A DNA stretch of 57,448 nucleotides from Verrucomicrobiota bacterium (GTDB taxonomy: Bacteria > Verrucomicrobiota > Verrucomicrobiia > Chthoniobacterales > SZAS-18). The notes beneath the pieces are model-generated. The model had not been told where the DNA came from, made no database searches, and was given only the letters and a program-made list of their open reading frames with translations. Made by a program: the position numbers and the translations under genes. This document shows, piece by piece, positions 8,195 to 17,117 of the stretch (the stretch's first letter is position 1; every line of letters starts with the position of its first letter). Where the stretch lies: assembly GCA_018240025.1 (NCBI GenBank), contig JAFEGM010000006.1, positions 224,489 to 281,936 of the forward strand, given 5' to 3'.

Positions 8195-11002
8195 TCAGCC
8201 GCCGCCAGCCGGGCGGGCGCAGAGCCGGTCGAAGCGCGGGAAACCGCGCAGGTCGTCGTAGCGGGCGAAATGCCGCAGCATGGCGCGATTGAAGTTGTAC
8301 CCGCCGCGGGCCAGCACGTCTTCGTAGATGGCGCAAGCCTCGTCCTGCTCGCCGACGCGGCCGAGCACGCCGGCGAGTTCGAGGCGCAGCTTGACGTGAA
8401 AGAACGCGTCGCGCTCCGGCGGCATCTCGGCCAGCGCCCGCCGGCCCTCGCGCAGGGCCGCCTCGCGCTCGCCGAGGAGGGAATGCGCCTCGGCCAGCTG
8501 CATGCGAATGCGCGGGTCGCCTTCGTTGGCCTCCAGCAGCGGCGCGAACTTCTCCACCGCGGTGCGCAGCGCGGCCAGGCCTTCCTCGCGCCGACCCAGC
8601 CGCAGCAGCGCGCGCCCGGCCAGCAGTTCGCACGGGAAGAGCGCATTGAACTGACTCACCACCGGCGGCAGCGCATCGCACTCGCGCAGCAGGCCGGTCC
8701 AGTCGCCGAGCCATTCCCACGCCTCCAGCCGCATGGTCGAGGCCGAGCGCGGGATGGCCGCGCGCAGGCTGGTGCGGCAGGCGGCGATGTCGTCATCGAG
8801 CTCGAGACGGGTGGGCAGGAAGTAGATCGCGATGCTGCCGTCGTCGGTCAGGCGGGCGATGCGCTGGGCCAGCGCGTCGGCCTCGCGGAACCGACGCGTG
8901 AGCATGAGCGTCTCGGCCAGCGAGACGAGATGGTAGGCGTCGTTGGGCGAGAGCTTCTCGCCCTCGCGCAGGATCGCGACGGCCTCGTCCAGACGGCCGA
9001 GGCGCCGCAATGCCCGCGCCGCGGCCGTGTGCGCCACCACGCTGCTCGGCTCGAGCTGCAGAGCCCGGCGGAACTCGGCCAGCGCCGCCGCCCAGTCCTG
9101 CGGGATGCAGTAGTACATTTCGCCCAACGCGATATGGGCCTCGGCGCTGTCGGGAGCCAGCGCCAGAGCCCGCTCCGCCGCGGCGCGGGTGCGGGCGGCG
9201 TTGGCCGGGGTGCGCTCGACGCCGAACCAGTAGAGCATGCCGGCGGCCACGGCGAAGCGGGCCTGCGCCTCAGCGAACTGGGGATCGAGCTCCAGCGCGC
9301 GGGTGTAGAGCGGCAGCACGGCCTGATATTTCTCGGGCGTCGGCGCGCGCTCCTGCTCGATGCTCCGGGCGCGGAGGTAGAGCTCGTAGGCGCCGGCATC
9401 GGTGGTCGGGCGCCGCGCCAGCGAGCTCTGCTCGCCCGCGCTGATCACGACCGAGAGGGCCGCGGCCAACTCGCGCGCGATGGTGGCCTGGATTTCGAAG
9501 ACATCGAGCAGATCGCGGGTGGAATCCCCCGCCCAGAGGCTCTGCCCCGTGGCGCCGTCGAGCAGCCGCGTGCTCACCCGGATGCGGCCGCCGGAGCGCC
9601 GCACCGAGCCCTCGAGGACGGCATCGGCCTGCAACTCGCGGGCGATGGCTGAGGCCTCCGCCGGACTGTTCTGGAAGCGGAGCACCGAGGAGCGGGCGAT
9701 GACCCGCAGATTTCTCAGCTTGGCCAGCGCGGTGATGACGTCCTCGTGCACCCCGTCGGCGAAGACCGCATTCTCGGGATCGCCGCCGATGTTCTTGAAC
9801 GGCAGCACCGCCACCACCTTCGGCGCCTGGCTGGGTCGGCTGGCGGCTGGGCGGGCCGGCCAGACGCGCCAAGTTCCGTAGCCGAGTCCGCCGAGGAGGA
9901 GGAGGCCGAGCGCGACCAGCCAGGCCGCGCGGACCGTGGGCAACTCGAGCGTCAGCGTGGTGCGCGCAATGCGGGTCGGCGGTGGCGCGGTCGTCGCGGC
10001 GGGAACGGAAAGCGTCGTCGCCGGCGGCAGGCCCTGGCAGGCCCGGGCGGCGGCTTCCAGGAGCTCGGCTGCGGCGGCCGCGTTGGCCGGGCGCTCGGCG
10101 GGGGCTTTGGCCAGCAGGCTCGTGAGGACGGCCCGCACCGGCTCGGGCAGGTCGGCCAGCTGCGCCCAGGGCGGCGGTTCCACGATGTGCTGGCGGAGGA
10201 GGGCGAAATGCGAATCGCCCTGGAACGGCGGCCGTCCGGTCAGCATCTCCCAGAGCAGGCAGCCGAGCGAGTACAGGTCGGAGCGACCGTCGAGTTCCCG
10301 CCGTTCCTCGCACTGCTCGGGACTGGCATACAGCGGCGTGCCCCGGAAGCCCCGCGTCTCGGCCAGCGCGGTGACCGCGCCGGTCGGACCGACCGCGGTG
10401 GTGTCGGCGCTGAAGGCGTTGCGGGCGAGGCCGAAATCGATGATGCGCGCCTGGCGTCCGCCGGCCGCGGCGAAATCGGCCCAGCGCGGCTGTCCCGGCC
10501 GGTGCGTCACGAGCATGACGTTGGCGGGCTTGAGATCGCGATGGATGAGGCCCTGCTCGTGGACCGCCTGCAGTCCGTGCGCCAGCTGTGCCGCCAGCGT
10601 CAGCGCCAGGGCGGGCTCGATCCGGCCTTGCGCCTGCAGCCAGGCGTGGAGCGGGAGTCCGTCGACGAACTCCATGGCGAAGAACAGCTCCTCCGGATCG
10701 TCGTTGAGATAGAGCACGGAGGCCACGTGCGGATGGCGGATGCGCGCCGCGGCCCTGGCCTCGCGGACGAAGAGCAGCTTCGCATCGGCCGCGCCCAGAC
10801 TGCCCGGTCGCACCAGCTTCAAGGCCACGGTCACTTCGAGTCGCGTGTCGCGGGCCTTGAAGGTCACGCCCATGGCGCCTTCGCCCAGTTGCCAGAGCGC
10901 CCCGTTGGCGCGGCGCAGGATCTCGAAATGACCGTAGCGCTCGGGCCGCTCTTCCCGCTGCCCCCGGGCCGAGGCGGCGGCGTCTGGCGATCCTGCATTC
11001 AC
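8195..11002 (-). CDS. Receptor Ser/Thr protein kinase with TolB/FlgO-like and TPR domains
   Basis: A 935-residue transmembrane kinase. The cytoplasmic kinase domain (about residues 20-320) has the glycine loop GEGAMGVTFKARD, the lysine in VALKLVRPG, HRDLKPANVM and the DFG loop IIDFGLARNAF. An Ala/Pro-rich linker leads to one membrane helix (VALGLLLLGGLGYGTWRVW, about 362-380). Outside lies a TolB/FlgO-like domain (VVAVLPFKNIGGDPENAVFADG, about 393-520), then a long TPR region. This architecture is common in bacteria with large signalling repertoires. Ligand and targets are unknown. Its ATG overlaps the stop of the upstream TPR gene (ATGA), which suggests coupled translation. Confidence 0.92.
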   Translation of the reverse strand: MNAGSPDAAASARGQREERPERYGHFEILRRANGALWQLGEGAMGVTFKARDTRLEVTVALKLVRPGSLGAADAKLLFVREARAAARIRHPHVASVLYLNDDPEELFFAMEFVDGLPLHAWLQAQGRIEPALALTLAAQLAHGLQAVHEQGLIHRDLKPANVMLVTHRPGQPRWADFAAAGGRQARIIDFGLARNAFSADTTAVGPTGAVTALAETRGFRGTPLYASPEQCEERRELDGRSDLYSLGCLLWEMLTGRPPFQGDSHFALLRQHIVEPPPWAQLADLPEPVRAVLTSLLAKAPAERPANAAAAAELLEAAARACQGLPPATTLSVPAATTAPPPTRIARTTLTLELPTVRAAWLVALGLLLLGGLGYGTWRVWPARPAASRPSQAPKVVAVLPFKNIGGDPENAVFADGVHEDVITALAKLRNLRVIARSSVLRFQNSPAEASAIARELQADAVLEGSVRRSGGRIRVSTRLLDGATGQSLWAGDSTRDLLDVFEIQATIARELAAALSVVISAGEQSSLARRPTTDAGAYELYLRARSIEQERAPTPEKYQAVLPLYTRALELDPQFAEAQARFAVAAGMLYWFGVERTPANAARTRAAAERALALAPDSAEAHIALGEMYYCIPQDWAAALAEFRRALQLEPSSVVAHTAAARALRRLGRLDEAVAILREGEKLSPNDAYHLVSLAETLMLTRRFREADALAQRIARLTDDGSIAIYFLPTRLELDDDIAACRTSLRAAIPRSASTMRLEAWEWLGDWTGLLRECDALPPVVSQFNALFPCELLAGRALLRLGRREEGLAALRTAVEKFAPLLEANEGDPRIRMQLAEAHSLLGEREAALREGRRALAEMPPERDAFFHVKLRLELAGVLGRVGEQDEACAIYEDVLARGGYNFNRAMLRHFARYDDLRGFPRFDRLCARPAGGG

Positions 11003-12189
11003 GGCGACGGCAGCACCCCGGCTTCCAGGCGCGAGCTGCGCTTGGGGAGCAGATCGCGCAGCTCATTGCGATTGAGCAGGCTGCGGAAAACGTGGTCCTC
11101 GAGCAGCATGGCACGCCGTTCGGGCGGACACGCCAGCTTCAGCCGGTCGAGGCTGGCTCGGGTCTCGGCCAGGTTGCCTGCGAGCAGCTTGATCGCGGCG
11201 TCGAGGGCCAGCCACTCGGGCGCGGGGTTGGGCAGGGCCAGCGCGGCGGCGCATTCGGCGGCGAGCGTATTGTCGCGCCCGCTCTCGGCGATGGTGATGC
11301 GGCGGCGGAAATCGATCAGGGCCCGATCCGGCTGCCAGCCGGGCCGGGCCGCGTGGGCGGCGCGCTCGAAGTGCTCGATCGCATCCGAATACCGGCCGAG
11401 TCGGCGCATCACTTCGCCGATGTAGAACGGCGGCTCCGGGCGGGCCGGCTCGAGGTTGGCCGCCTCCCGCAGGCAGGCGAGCGCCTCCACGAGTTTGAGC
11501 TGCAGGGCGAAGTTGCGGGTGCGCTCGAGCTGGGCGCGATAGGCGAAGGCGGTCCGACTGTGGACCTCGCGCAGGAGCGTGACGTCCACCATGCTAGAGC
11601 GCGCCTCGGTACGGCCGGCCTCGGCGTCCAGCAGGGCGAGGCCAGGGAGGTCGGGCGCCTTGGTGCGCAACGCGGCCGCCGCCTGACGTCCGTCGGCCAA
11701 GCGGCCTTCGCGGAAGTCGGCCAGGGCACGGTCGAGTTCGCGAATCAGCGAGGTGTCCCATTCGGTCGGCGAAGTCCGTTTCGGCTCGGTCGGCCGGGTC
11801 AGAACCCACCGCTGGGCGAGCGATCCTAGGAAAAAGAACTGGGTGCTGACGAACAGTCCGAAGATCCAGAGCACCCACTTCGGGATGCGGCGGATGAACG
11901 TGGGTGGGGGCTCGGGCAGAGGTTCGTCCCAGGCGCGGAATTCGCGTTTCGCCGCGGCCTCCTGCAGCACGGGGTCCGCCTGCCGCATGCGGAAGCGGTG
12001 GCTGCCCCGGCCGCGCGGCGCGACCGGCTCGGGAACGGCCGCCCGCTGCTCCTCCGCATCCAGGCGGCTGATCCGGGCCTGCAGCCGGCGGATCTGCTCC
12101 CGCCGGGCGATCGGATCCGCCGCCGGCGTGACCTCGATGTCGACCTCGGCATCGGTCTCGCTGGGCTGGGGGTCGGCAGGGTCGGCCAT
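10999..12189 (-). CDS. TPR-containing membrane protein
   Basis: A 396-residue protein. The N-terminal part is charged and helical (IARREQIRRLQARISRLDAEEQRA) and cytoplasmic by inference. One membrane helix follows at WVLWIFGLFVSTQFFFLGSLAQ, then a TPR-like domain (for example RPEPPFYIGEVMRRLGRYSDAIEHFERAAH). The ATG at 12187-12189 (MADPADPQPS) is chosen; longer starts run into the promoter of the divergent MFS gene. Its stop overlaps the start of the receptor kinase by four bases, so the two proteins are probably made together and may act together. The exact role is unknown. Confidence 0.82.
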   Translation of the reverse strand: MADPADPQPSETDAEVDIEVTPAADPIARREQIRRLQARISRLDAEEQRAAVPEPVAPRGRGSHRFRMRQADPVLQEAAAKREFRAWDEPLPEPPPTFIRRIPKWVLWIFGLFVSTQFFFLGSLAQRWVLTRPTEPKRTSPTEWDTSLIRELDRALADFREGRLADGRQAAAALRTKAPDLPGLALLDAEAGRTEARSSMVDVTLLREVHSRTAFAYRAQLERTRNFALQLKLVEALACLREAANLEPARPEPPFYIGEVMRRLGRYSDAIEHFERAAHAARPGWQPDRALIDFRRRITIAESGRDNTLAAECAAALALPNPAPEWLALDAAIKLLAGNLAETRASLDRLKLACPPERRAMLLEDHVFRSLLNRNELRDLLPKRSSRLEAGVLPSP

Positions 12190-12265
12190 GGGCAGTGGCT
12201 CCGATAACGGATGCCGCGGGGGCCGACAAGGGACTCTTCCCTTCCTGCCTGTCTTCGGGGCGGAT

Positions 12266-12295
12266 TTGCGGGTGGTGGGGAAAGCGGGGTAAGCT
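12266..12295 (+). promoter_or_regulatory. Predicted sigma70-like promoter of the MFS gene
   Basis: TTGCGG (12266-12271), an 18-base spacer and TAAGCT (12290-12295) end five bases before the ATG at 12301. Transcription would start at or next to the start codon, so the mRNA should be leaderless. Prediction from sequence only. Confidence 0.45.
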
Positions 12296-12300
12296 GAGGT

Positions 12301-13611
12301 ATGTCGGAAATGCCCGCACCGTCCGGGACGGCCGCGGTGCGACCGCAGGATCGTCTGCCTTGGAAGCTCTGGCTGGTGGTGGTGGTGCTGGCGGCGATCC
12401 AGTTCACCAACACGGTGGACTTCATGATCATGATGCCCCTGAGCCCGCAGTTCATGCGGATGTTCGGCATCAGCGCGCAACAGTTCGCCTTCGCCGTCTC
12501 GGCCTATGCCTTCGCCGCCGGCCTGACCAGCGTCGCCGCCACGCTCGTGCTCGACCGTTTCGACCGCCGTCCGGCGCTGCTCTGGCTGTGCGCCGGACTG
12601 GCGGTGGGCACGCTGTGTTGCGCTTTGGCGGACAGCTACCCGGCACTGGTGGCGGCGCGCATCGTCTGCGGGGCGTTCGGCGGGCTCATCGGAGCCGTCT
12701 GCTTGGCGGCGGTCGGCGACCTAATCCCCGAATCGCACCGTGGTCGCGCCACCGGGGTGCTGATGTCGTCCTTCTCCGTGGCCACCATCGCGGGGCTGCC
12801 GGCGGGCATCTGGCTGGCCACACGCTTCAGCTGGCATGCGCCTTTCTACCTGCTCGCCGCCGTGGCCGCGCTGCTCGTGGTGCTCTCGCTCTGGCTGCTG
12901 CCGCCCATGCGCGGCCACCTCGCCCATCCGGCCCAGCGCAGCTTCGAACTGGCCCGGCTGACCGAGGTGTTGGCGCCCTGGCCGCACCGCTTGTCCTACC
13001 TCTTCATGGGCAGCCTGACGCTGGCCGGCATGTGCGTGGTGCCCTTCATCGCCGCCTACATGGTCGGCAACGTCGGCTTGGCGGAGCAGGATATTCCGCT
13101 GCTTTATGCCTGCGGCGGGGCCTGCACGCTTTTCAGCATGAATGCGATCGGCCGGGTGGCCGATTTTCACGGCAAGCTGCCCGTCTACCTGATTACCGCC
13201 GGCGCCTCGGTGTTCGTCACCCTCGCGCTCACTCACCTGCCGCCGGTGCCGCTTTGGGGCGCGGTGCTCATGATGTGCCTCTTCATGACTTCCATGTCCG
13301 GCCGCTTCGTCCCGGCCATGGCCATGGTCACGACCGCCGGCGTGCCGGCGTTGCGGGGAGGTTTCATGAGCCTGAATTCGGCCATCACCCAGTTCGCCTC
13401 GGCCACGGCGACCTACCTGGCGGGTTTCCTGGTGGTGACGAAATCCGACGGCCGGCTGGAAGGCTTCGGGACCATCGGCTGGGTCTCGGCGGGGCTGGCA
13501 ATGCTGGCCATGACCTTCGCCCCGGCCCTCTCCCGGGCAGCCTCCGCGCGACTGGCACCGCCGCGCGCGACAGTCTCCCGCCCGCGGCCGGATTCCGAAA
13601 TCGTGCCTTGA
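12301..13611 (+). CDS. MFS transporter
   Basis: A 436-residue inner-membrane transporter with about 12 helices. The first helix LWLVVVVLAAIQFTNTVDFMIMMPLSP carries the TVDFMIM sequence common in sugar-efflux and drug-efflux MFS proteins. The loop-2 motif is LVLDRFDRRPALL. The loop between helices 6 and 7 is HPAQRSFELARLTEVLA. The substrate cannot be predicted. The gene lies alone between a divergent TPR gene and a downstream coiled-coil gene that has its own predicted promoter. Confidence 0.9.
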   Translation: MSEMPAPSGTAAVRPQDRLPWKLWLVVVVLAAIQFTNTVDFMIMMPLSPQFMRMFGISAQQFAFAVSAYAFAAGLTSVAATLVLDRFDRRPALLWLCAGLAVGTLCCALADSYPALVAARIVCGAFGGLIGAVCLAAVGDLIPESHRGRATGVLMSSFSVATIAGLPAGIWLATRFSWHAPFYLLAAVAALLVVLSLWLLPPMRGHLAHPAQRSFELARLTEVLAPWPHRLSYLFMGSLTLAGMCVVPFIAAYMVGNVGLAEQDIPLLYACGGACTLFSMNAIGRVADFHGKLPVYLITAGASVFVTLALTHLPPVPLWGAVLMMCLFMTSMSGRFVPAMAMVTTAGVPALRGGFMSLNSAITQFASATATYLAGFLVVTKSDGRLEGFGTIGWVSAGLAMLAMTFAPALSRAASARLAPPRATVSRPRPDSEIVP

Positions 13612-13635
13612 GCTGGACGGAACCCGCCTTAAGCC

Positions 13636-13664
13636 TTGCGGCCAATGTCATAGCTCGCTACACA
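13636..13664 (+). promoter_or_regulatory. Predicted promoter of the coiled-coil gene
   Basis: TTGCGG (13636-13641), a 17-base spacer and TACACA (13659-13664). The expected start of transcription is about 8 bases before the ATG at 13680. The -35 hexamer is identical to the one predicted for the MFS gene. Confidence 0.45.
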
Positions 13665-13679
13665 TCGCGCCGCGTCGTC

Positions 13680-14447
13680 ATGCCTTCGATTCTCCTTTAC
13701 CTCTCGGCCGTACTCCTCGTGGCTTCCGCGGCGCTGGGATATCTCAATCACACCCACCTGAAGGAGAAGACGGCCGAGCTGCGCAAGACGACCAGCGATC
13801 TCAACCGTACGGTCGGCGAGTTGGGCACGACCAAGAAGGAGCTCAAGTCCACCGGCGAGCAGCTGACCGCCAGCAAGGCCAAGGTGTCGGAGCTCGAGGG
13901 CTCCCTCGCGGCGGCCAAGAGCGAGGCCGAGCGCCTGAACGGACAGATCGCGGATTTTCAATCGCAGATCGCAGCGCGGCAGACGGAGATCGATCAGCTG
14001 AAGAGCCAGCTGGCCGGGGCCGGCTCCGGCGGCCGCCCGGGTGTGCCGGGTGACGCCGAGAAACGCCTGGCGGAATTGCAGGCCCAGGTGGCGGAACTCA
14101 GTCAGGTGAAGGCGTCGCTGGACGACAAGCTGGCCGCCGCCGAGAGCCGCGTGAAGTCGCTCGTGGCCGCCGAGCAGCGGCGGCAGGCCGGCCTGATGGC
14201 CAAGGGCCTCAGCGGCGAGATTCTGGCGGTCAATCAGGCCTGGAATTTCGTGGTGCTCAGTCTGGGCGATCGCCAGGGCGTGACGGCCAACGCGGAGATG
14301 ATCGTGATGCGCCGCGGGGCCATGGTCGGCCGGGTCAAGATCACCTCGGTCGAGCCTTCGCAGAGCATCGCGGACATCGTGCCCTCTTCGCTTTCGCCGG
14401 GTCTGGCGGTCCAGCCCGGTGACCGGGTCATCTACCCGGGCTCCTGA
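13680..14447 (+). CDS. Membrane-anchored coiled-coil protein with C-terminal beta domain
   Basis: A 255-residue protein. An N-terminal hydrophobic segment (ILLYLSAVLLVASAALGYL, about residues 3-21) anchors or exports it. A long coiled coil follows (about 25-175; KTAELRKTTSDLNRTVGELGTTKK and further heptads), broken by a Gly/Pro-rich stretch near residue 120. The C-terminal domain (about 180-255, EILAVNQAWNFVVLSLGDRQGV...GRVKITSVEPSQSIADIVP) looks like the small beta domain found at the end of some cell-envelope proteins related to FlgT. The exact function is unknown; a scaffolding role in the periplasm is an inference. Confidence 0.78.
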   Translation: MPSILLYLSAVLLVASAALGYLNHTHLKEKTAELRKTTSDLNRTVGELGTTKKELKSTGEQLTASKAKVSELEGSLAAAKSEAERLNGQIADFQSQIAARQTEIDQLKSQLAGAGSGGRPGVPGDAEKRLAELQAQVAELSQVKASLDDKLAAAESRVKSLVAAEQRRQAGLMAKGLSGEILAVNQAWNFVVLSLGDRQGVTANAEMIVMRRGAMVGRVKITSVEPSQSIADIVPSSLSPGLAVQPGDRVIYPGS

Positions 14448-14484
14448 TTGACGAAGGCCCGGGCTCGGCGATGGTCCGCGTCCG

Positions 14485-14715
14485 ATGAAGTCTTTGGTCC
14501 GCTCGCTCACGCTGCTCGCGCTCGCCACGGTCAGTCTCTTTTCCGGCGCCTGCGCGGTCGCGCCGCCGAACGATGGTTCGCAGTATCTGTCCGGTACGGA
14601 GAAGCCCAGCACGCTGCCTTGGAATCAACCGCAGAAATGGGAAGGCCAGGGCGCCTTGGGCGGTCTGAACAATCTCAGTGGCGGCGGTGGCGGCGGCGTT
14701 TTCGGCAATCGCTGA
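14485..14715 (+). CDS. Small lipoprotein-like protein
   Basis: A 76-residue protein with a lipoprotein-type signal (MKSLVRSLTLLALATVSLFSGAC) and the candidate lipidated cysteine at residue 23. The lipobox SGAC has serine instead of the usual leucine at -3. The mature part is short and polar and ends in a glycine run (GGGGGGVFGNR). TTGACG at 14448-14453, 17 bases before a poor -10, could serve as its -35 element. It lies 37 bases after the coiled-coil gene. Function unknown. Confidence 0.7.
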   Translation: MKSLVRSLTLLALATVSLFSGACAVAPPNDGSQYLSGTEKPSTLPWNQPQKWEGQGALGGLNNLSGGGGGGVFGNR

Positions 14716-14726
14716 GGCCCGCCCGT

Positions 14727-14789
14727 CGCCCGGCCGGCTCGGTCGGGCGCTTCTCCGAATCGATCCTGCGGCCCAGGCGAGCGCCTGGG
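14727..14789 (+). promoter_or_regulatory. Two stem-loops ahead of the ABC-F gene
   Basis: Stem-loop 1 pairs CGCCCGGCC (14727-14735) with GGTCGGGCG (14741-14749) across a five-base loop. Stem-loop 2 pairs CCCAGGC (14772-14778) with GCCTGGG (14783-14789) across GAGC, and T-rich sequence (TCTCTTTTT) follows about 8 bases later. They could end the lipoprotein transcript, or form an attenuator for the ABC-F gene, as known for some antibiotic-responsive ABC-F genes. Stems are seen directly; the role is inferred. Confidence 0.5.
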
Positions 14790-14810
14790 TCACCCTCTCT
14801 TTTTCCCCCG

Positions 14811-16415
14811 ATGCTGACCATTCGCGATCTGAAGAAGTCCGTCGGCGGACGCGTGCTTTTCGAAGGCGCCTCGCTGACCGTCAACTACGGCGAACGCTGC
14901 GCGCTGGTCGGTCCGAACGGGGCCGGCAAATCGACCCTCTTCTCCCTCATCCTGCGGGCCGACGAGCCCGATGCCGGCGTCATCCAGCGCGACGAATGGA
15001 CCATGACCGGCTTCCTGCCGCAGGAGGCCGAGGCCGTGGGCGCGGAAAGCGTGCTGGACGTAGCCACGGGGCGCGGACGCGAACTGGCGCGTTTGGAGGA
15101 GGTCTTGCACGCCCTCGAAAAGGTGGGCGACGTCCAATCGCCGGCCTACCTCGAGGCGCATGCGCAGCACGACGCGCTGAGCGATCCGCAGGCCGAGGCC
15201 AAGGCCAAACGCATCCTGCGGGGTCTGGGCTATCGCGAGGCCGATTTCCACCGGCCCGCCCGTGAGATGAGCGGCGGTTGGATCATGCGGGCGCATCTCG
15301 CCCGGCTGCTGGTGATGGAGCCGGACCTGCTCCTGCTGGACGAGCCGACCAACCATCTCGACCTGCTCTCGCTGCTCTGGCTGCAGGATTACCTCAAGAC
15401 CTACTCCGGCGCCGTATTGCTCATCTCGCACGATCGCCAGTTCATGGATGAGGTGGTCGAGACCGTCTTCGAGATCTCGGAGAAGCGGCTCGTCGCCTAC
15501 CGGGGCAACTACTCGTCCTTCCTCGAACAGCGCGAGGCCGCCTACGAGGCGCAGGCAGCCGCGTGGAAGAACCAGCAGAAGGAGATCGCGGCCCTGCGGG
15601 AATTCGTCGACCGCTTCAGCAAGGTGGCGTCCAAGGCTTCGCAGGCCATGAGCAAGCTGAAGCAGATCGAGCGCATGGAGCTGATCGAACGGCCCACGCC
15701 GCCGCGGAAGCCCTTCCGTTTCCAGATCCCGCAGCCGCCGCGTGGGGGGCATCAGATCATCTCGCTGACGGGCGTGCACATGGCCTACGGCGAGCATCAC
15801 GTGTATCGCGGGCTCGATCTGACCATCGAGCGCGGCGAGCGTACGGTGCTGGTCGGACCGAATGGCGCGGGCAAGTCGACCCTGCTCAAGATCCTGGCCG
15901 GCGTGCTAGAATTCCAGCGCGGCGAACGCAAGCTCGGCCATGCGGCCAAGCTCGGGTATTTCAGCCAGCACCGGGCCGATACGCTCGACGCCAATGCCTC
16001 CGTGCTGGACGAGGTCCTGCGCGCCGCGCCCACGCTGCGGGAGGAGGATGCGCGCGGCATTCTCGGGTCGTTCCTCTTCCGCAAGGATGAGATCTACAAG
16101 AAGACCGCGGTGCTGAGCGGGGGCGAGAAGAGCCGGCTCAATCTGATCAAATTCCTGGTCGATCCGCCGAACCTGCTCCTGATGGACGAGCCGACCACGC
16201 ACCTGGACATCCACACGGTCGAGTCGCTGATCCTGGCGTTGAAGGACTACGCCGGTACGCTCGTGTTCATCTCGCACGACGTGCATTTCATCCGCCAACT
16301 CGCCACCAAGGTGCTGCACGTGCGCGCCGGGCAGGTCACGAGCTACCCGGGCGGATTCGACTACTTCCTCGAGAAAAAGGGCGCCGACGAGCGCGCCGCG
16401 CTGACGGCCGAATAG
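14811..16415 (+). CDS. ABC-F family ATP-binding protein
   Basis: A 534-residue soluble protein with two ABC domains in tandem and no membrane part. Domain 1 has Walker A GPNGAGKST (about 36-44), signature MSGGW and Walker B LLLLDEPTNHLDL. Domain 2 has GPNGAGKST (about 352-360), signature LSGGEKSR and Walker B LLLMDEPTTHLDI. The linker between them (about 235-310, YEAQAAAWKNQQKEIAALREF) is a charged coiled coil that reaches into the ribosomal E/P site in this family. The signature of domain 1, SGGW, departs from the consensus SGGQ. Members act on stalled ribosomes as translation factors or antibiotic-protection factors. No Shine-Dalgarno sequence precedes the ATG, which follows a C-rich run. 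Confidence 0.93.
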   Translation: MLTIRDLKKSVGGRVLFEGASLTVNYGERCALVGPNGAGKSTLFSLILRADEPDAGVIQRDEWTMTGFLPQEAEAVGAESVLDVATGRGRELARLEEVLHALEKVGDVQSPAYLEAHAQHDALSDPQAEAKAKRILRGLGYREADFHRPAREMSGGWIMRAHLARLLVMEPDLLLLDEPTNHLDLLSLLWLQDYLKTYSGAVLLISHDRQFMDEVVETVFEISEKRLVAYRGNYSSFLEQREAAYEAQAAAWKNQQKEIAALREFVDRFSKVASKASQAMSKLKQIERMELIERPTPPRKPFRFQIPQPPRGGHQIISLTGVHMAYGEHHVYRGLDLTIERGERTVLVGPNGAGKSTLLKILAGVLEFQRGERKLGHAAKLGYFSQHRADTLDANASVLDEVLRAAPTLREEDARGILGSFLFRKDEIYKKTAVLSGGEKSRLNLIKFLVDPPNLLLMDEPTTHLDIHTVESLILALKDYAGTLVFISHDVHFIRQLATKVLHVRAGQVTSYPGGFDYFLEKKGADERAALTAE

Positions 16416-16427
16416 CCAGGACCGCGC

Positions 16428-17117
16428 TCAGGCGCGGCGGCGACGCCACTGGACCAACGTGAGCAGCGCGAGGCCGCCCGCAGCCCAGGTCCCCGGCTCG
16501 GGTACGCCGACGATGGTCATGCCCCAGCTGACGAACGTGCCGGTGCCGAGCGCCGAGACGTCCGCCAGATACAGGCTCCATTCGCCATCGGCCGCGAAGC
16601 CGTTGAAGGAGAGGAGGGAATCGGTCCGCGGGCTGGCATCCGTCACGCTGAGCGGATCGGCGCTGCGGCCGTCGGGCTGCCAAAGGCCGGTCAGCACTCC
16701 GCCGGCGGGGTTGGAAATCTGCTGGTAGAGATGGATGTCCCCGTTGGGCGCCCCGTGGGCGAAGGTGACGTTGAAGCCCGCGTCCCCGTAGCCGAAGGCA
16801 TTGCTGCCGGTGCGTCCGGAGCGGTTGAGCAGCGAGACGATCCCGGCCGGCGAGCCGTTCGGCAGGTAGTGCACGAGGTAGGCGTAGTAGTCGCCGTTGA
16901 AGCCGCCGGAAATGTTGAGATTCACCTGGATGGAGGTCACCTCGAGGATCGAGGAGCCGGAGACCTGAATCGTGCTGACCAGCCCGACCGTGCTGCCGTC
17001 CGGAATGGCCAGGTTCGGAGAGGCCGAATAGTTGGCCGTCACCTGCTGCGCCGACACGGCTGTGGCGAGCAAGCCGGTGCTGAGGACGAGAGCGAAAAGG
17101 CGGGCGAGGAAAGGCAT
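16428..17117 (-). CDS. PEP-CTERM sorting-domain protein with P-like beta domain
   Basis: A 229-residue exported protein. A signal peptide (MPFLARLFALVLSTGLLATAVSA) precedes a beta-rich domain resembling proprotein-convertase P-like domains (EVTSIQVNLNISGGFNGDYYAYLVHYLPNGS, about residues 60-90). The end is a PEP-CTERM signal: VPEPGTWAAGG, a hydrophobic stretch and the basic tail RRRRA. Such proteins are cut and sorted by an exosortase, which is not in this window. The ATG at 17115-17117 is chosen because it starts the signal peptide. A six-base-pair hairpin (16422-16437) surrounds the stop codon between this gene and the convergent ABC-F gene. Confidence 0.9.
   Translation of the reverse strand: MPFLARLFALVLSTGLLATAVSAQQVTANYSASPNLAIPDGSTVGLVSTIQVSGSSILEVTSIQVNLNISGGFNGDYYAYLVHYLPNGSPAGIVSLLNRSGRTGSNAFGYGDAGFNVTFAHGAPNGDIHLYQQISNPAGGVLTGLWQPDGRSADPLSVTDASPRTDSLLSFNGFAADGEWSLYLADVSALGTGTFVSWGMTIVGVPEPGTWAAGGLALLTLVQWRRRRA

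Noticed and set aside
7067..9652. An 861-codon plus-strand frame across the nuclease-like and kinase genes
   Set aside because: It is the antisense shadow of three well-supported minus-strand genes, and its translation shows no domain.
16422..16437. Six-base-pair hairpin between the ABC-F gene and the PEP-CTERM gene as a terminator
   Set aside because: The stem is short, has no T run on either strand, and includes the stop codon of the PEP-CTERM gene.
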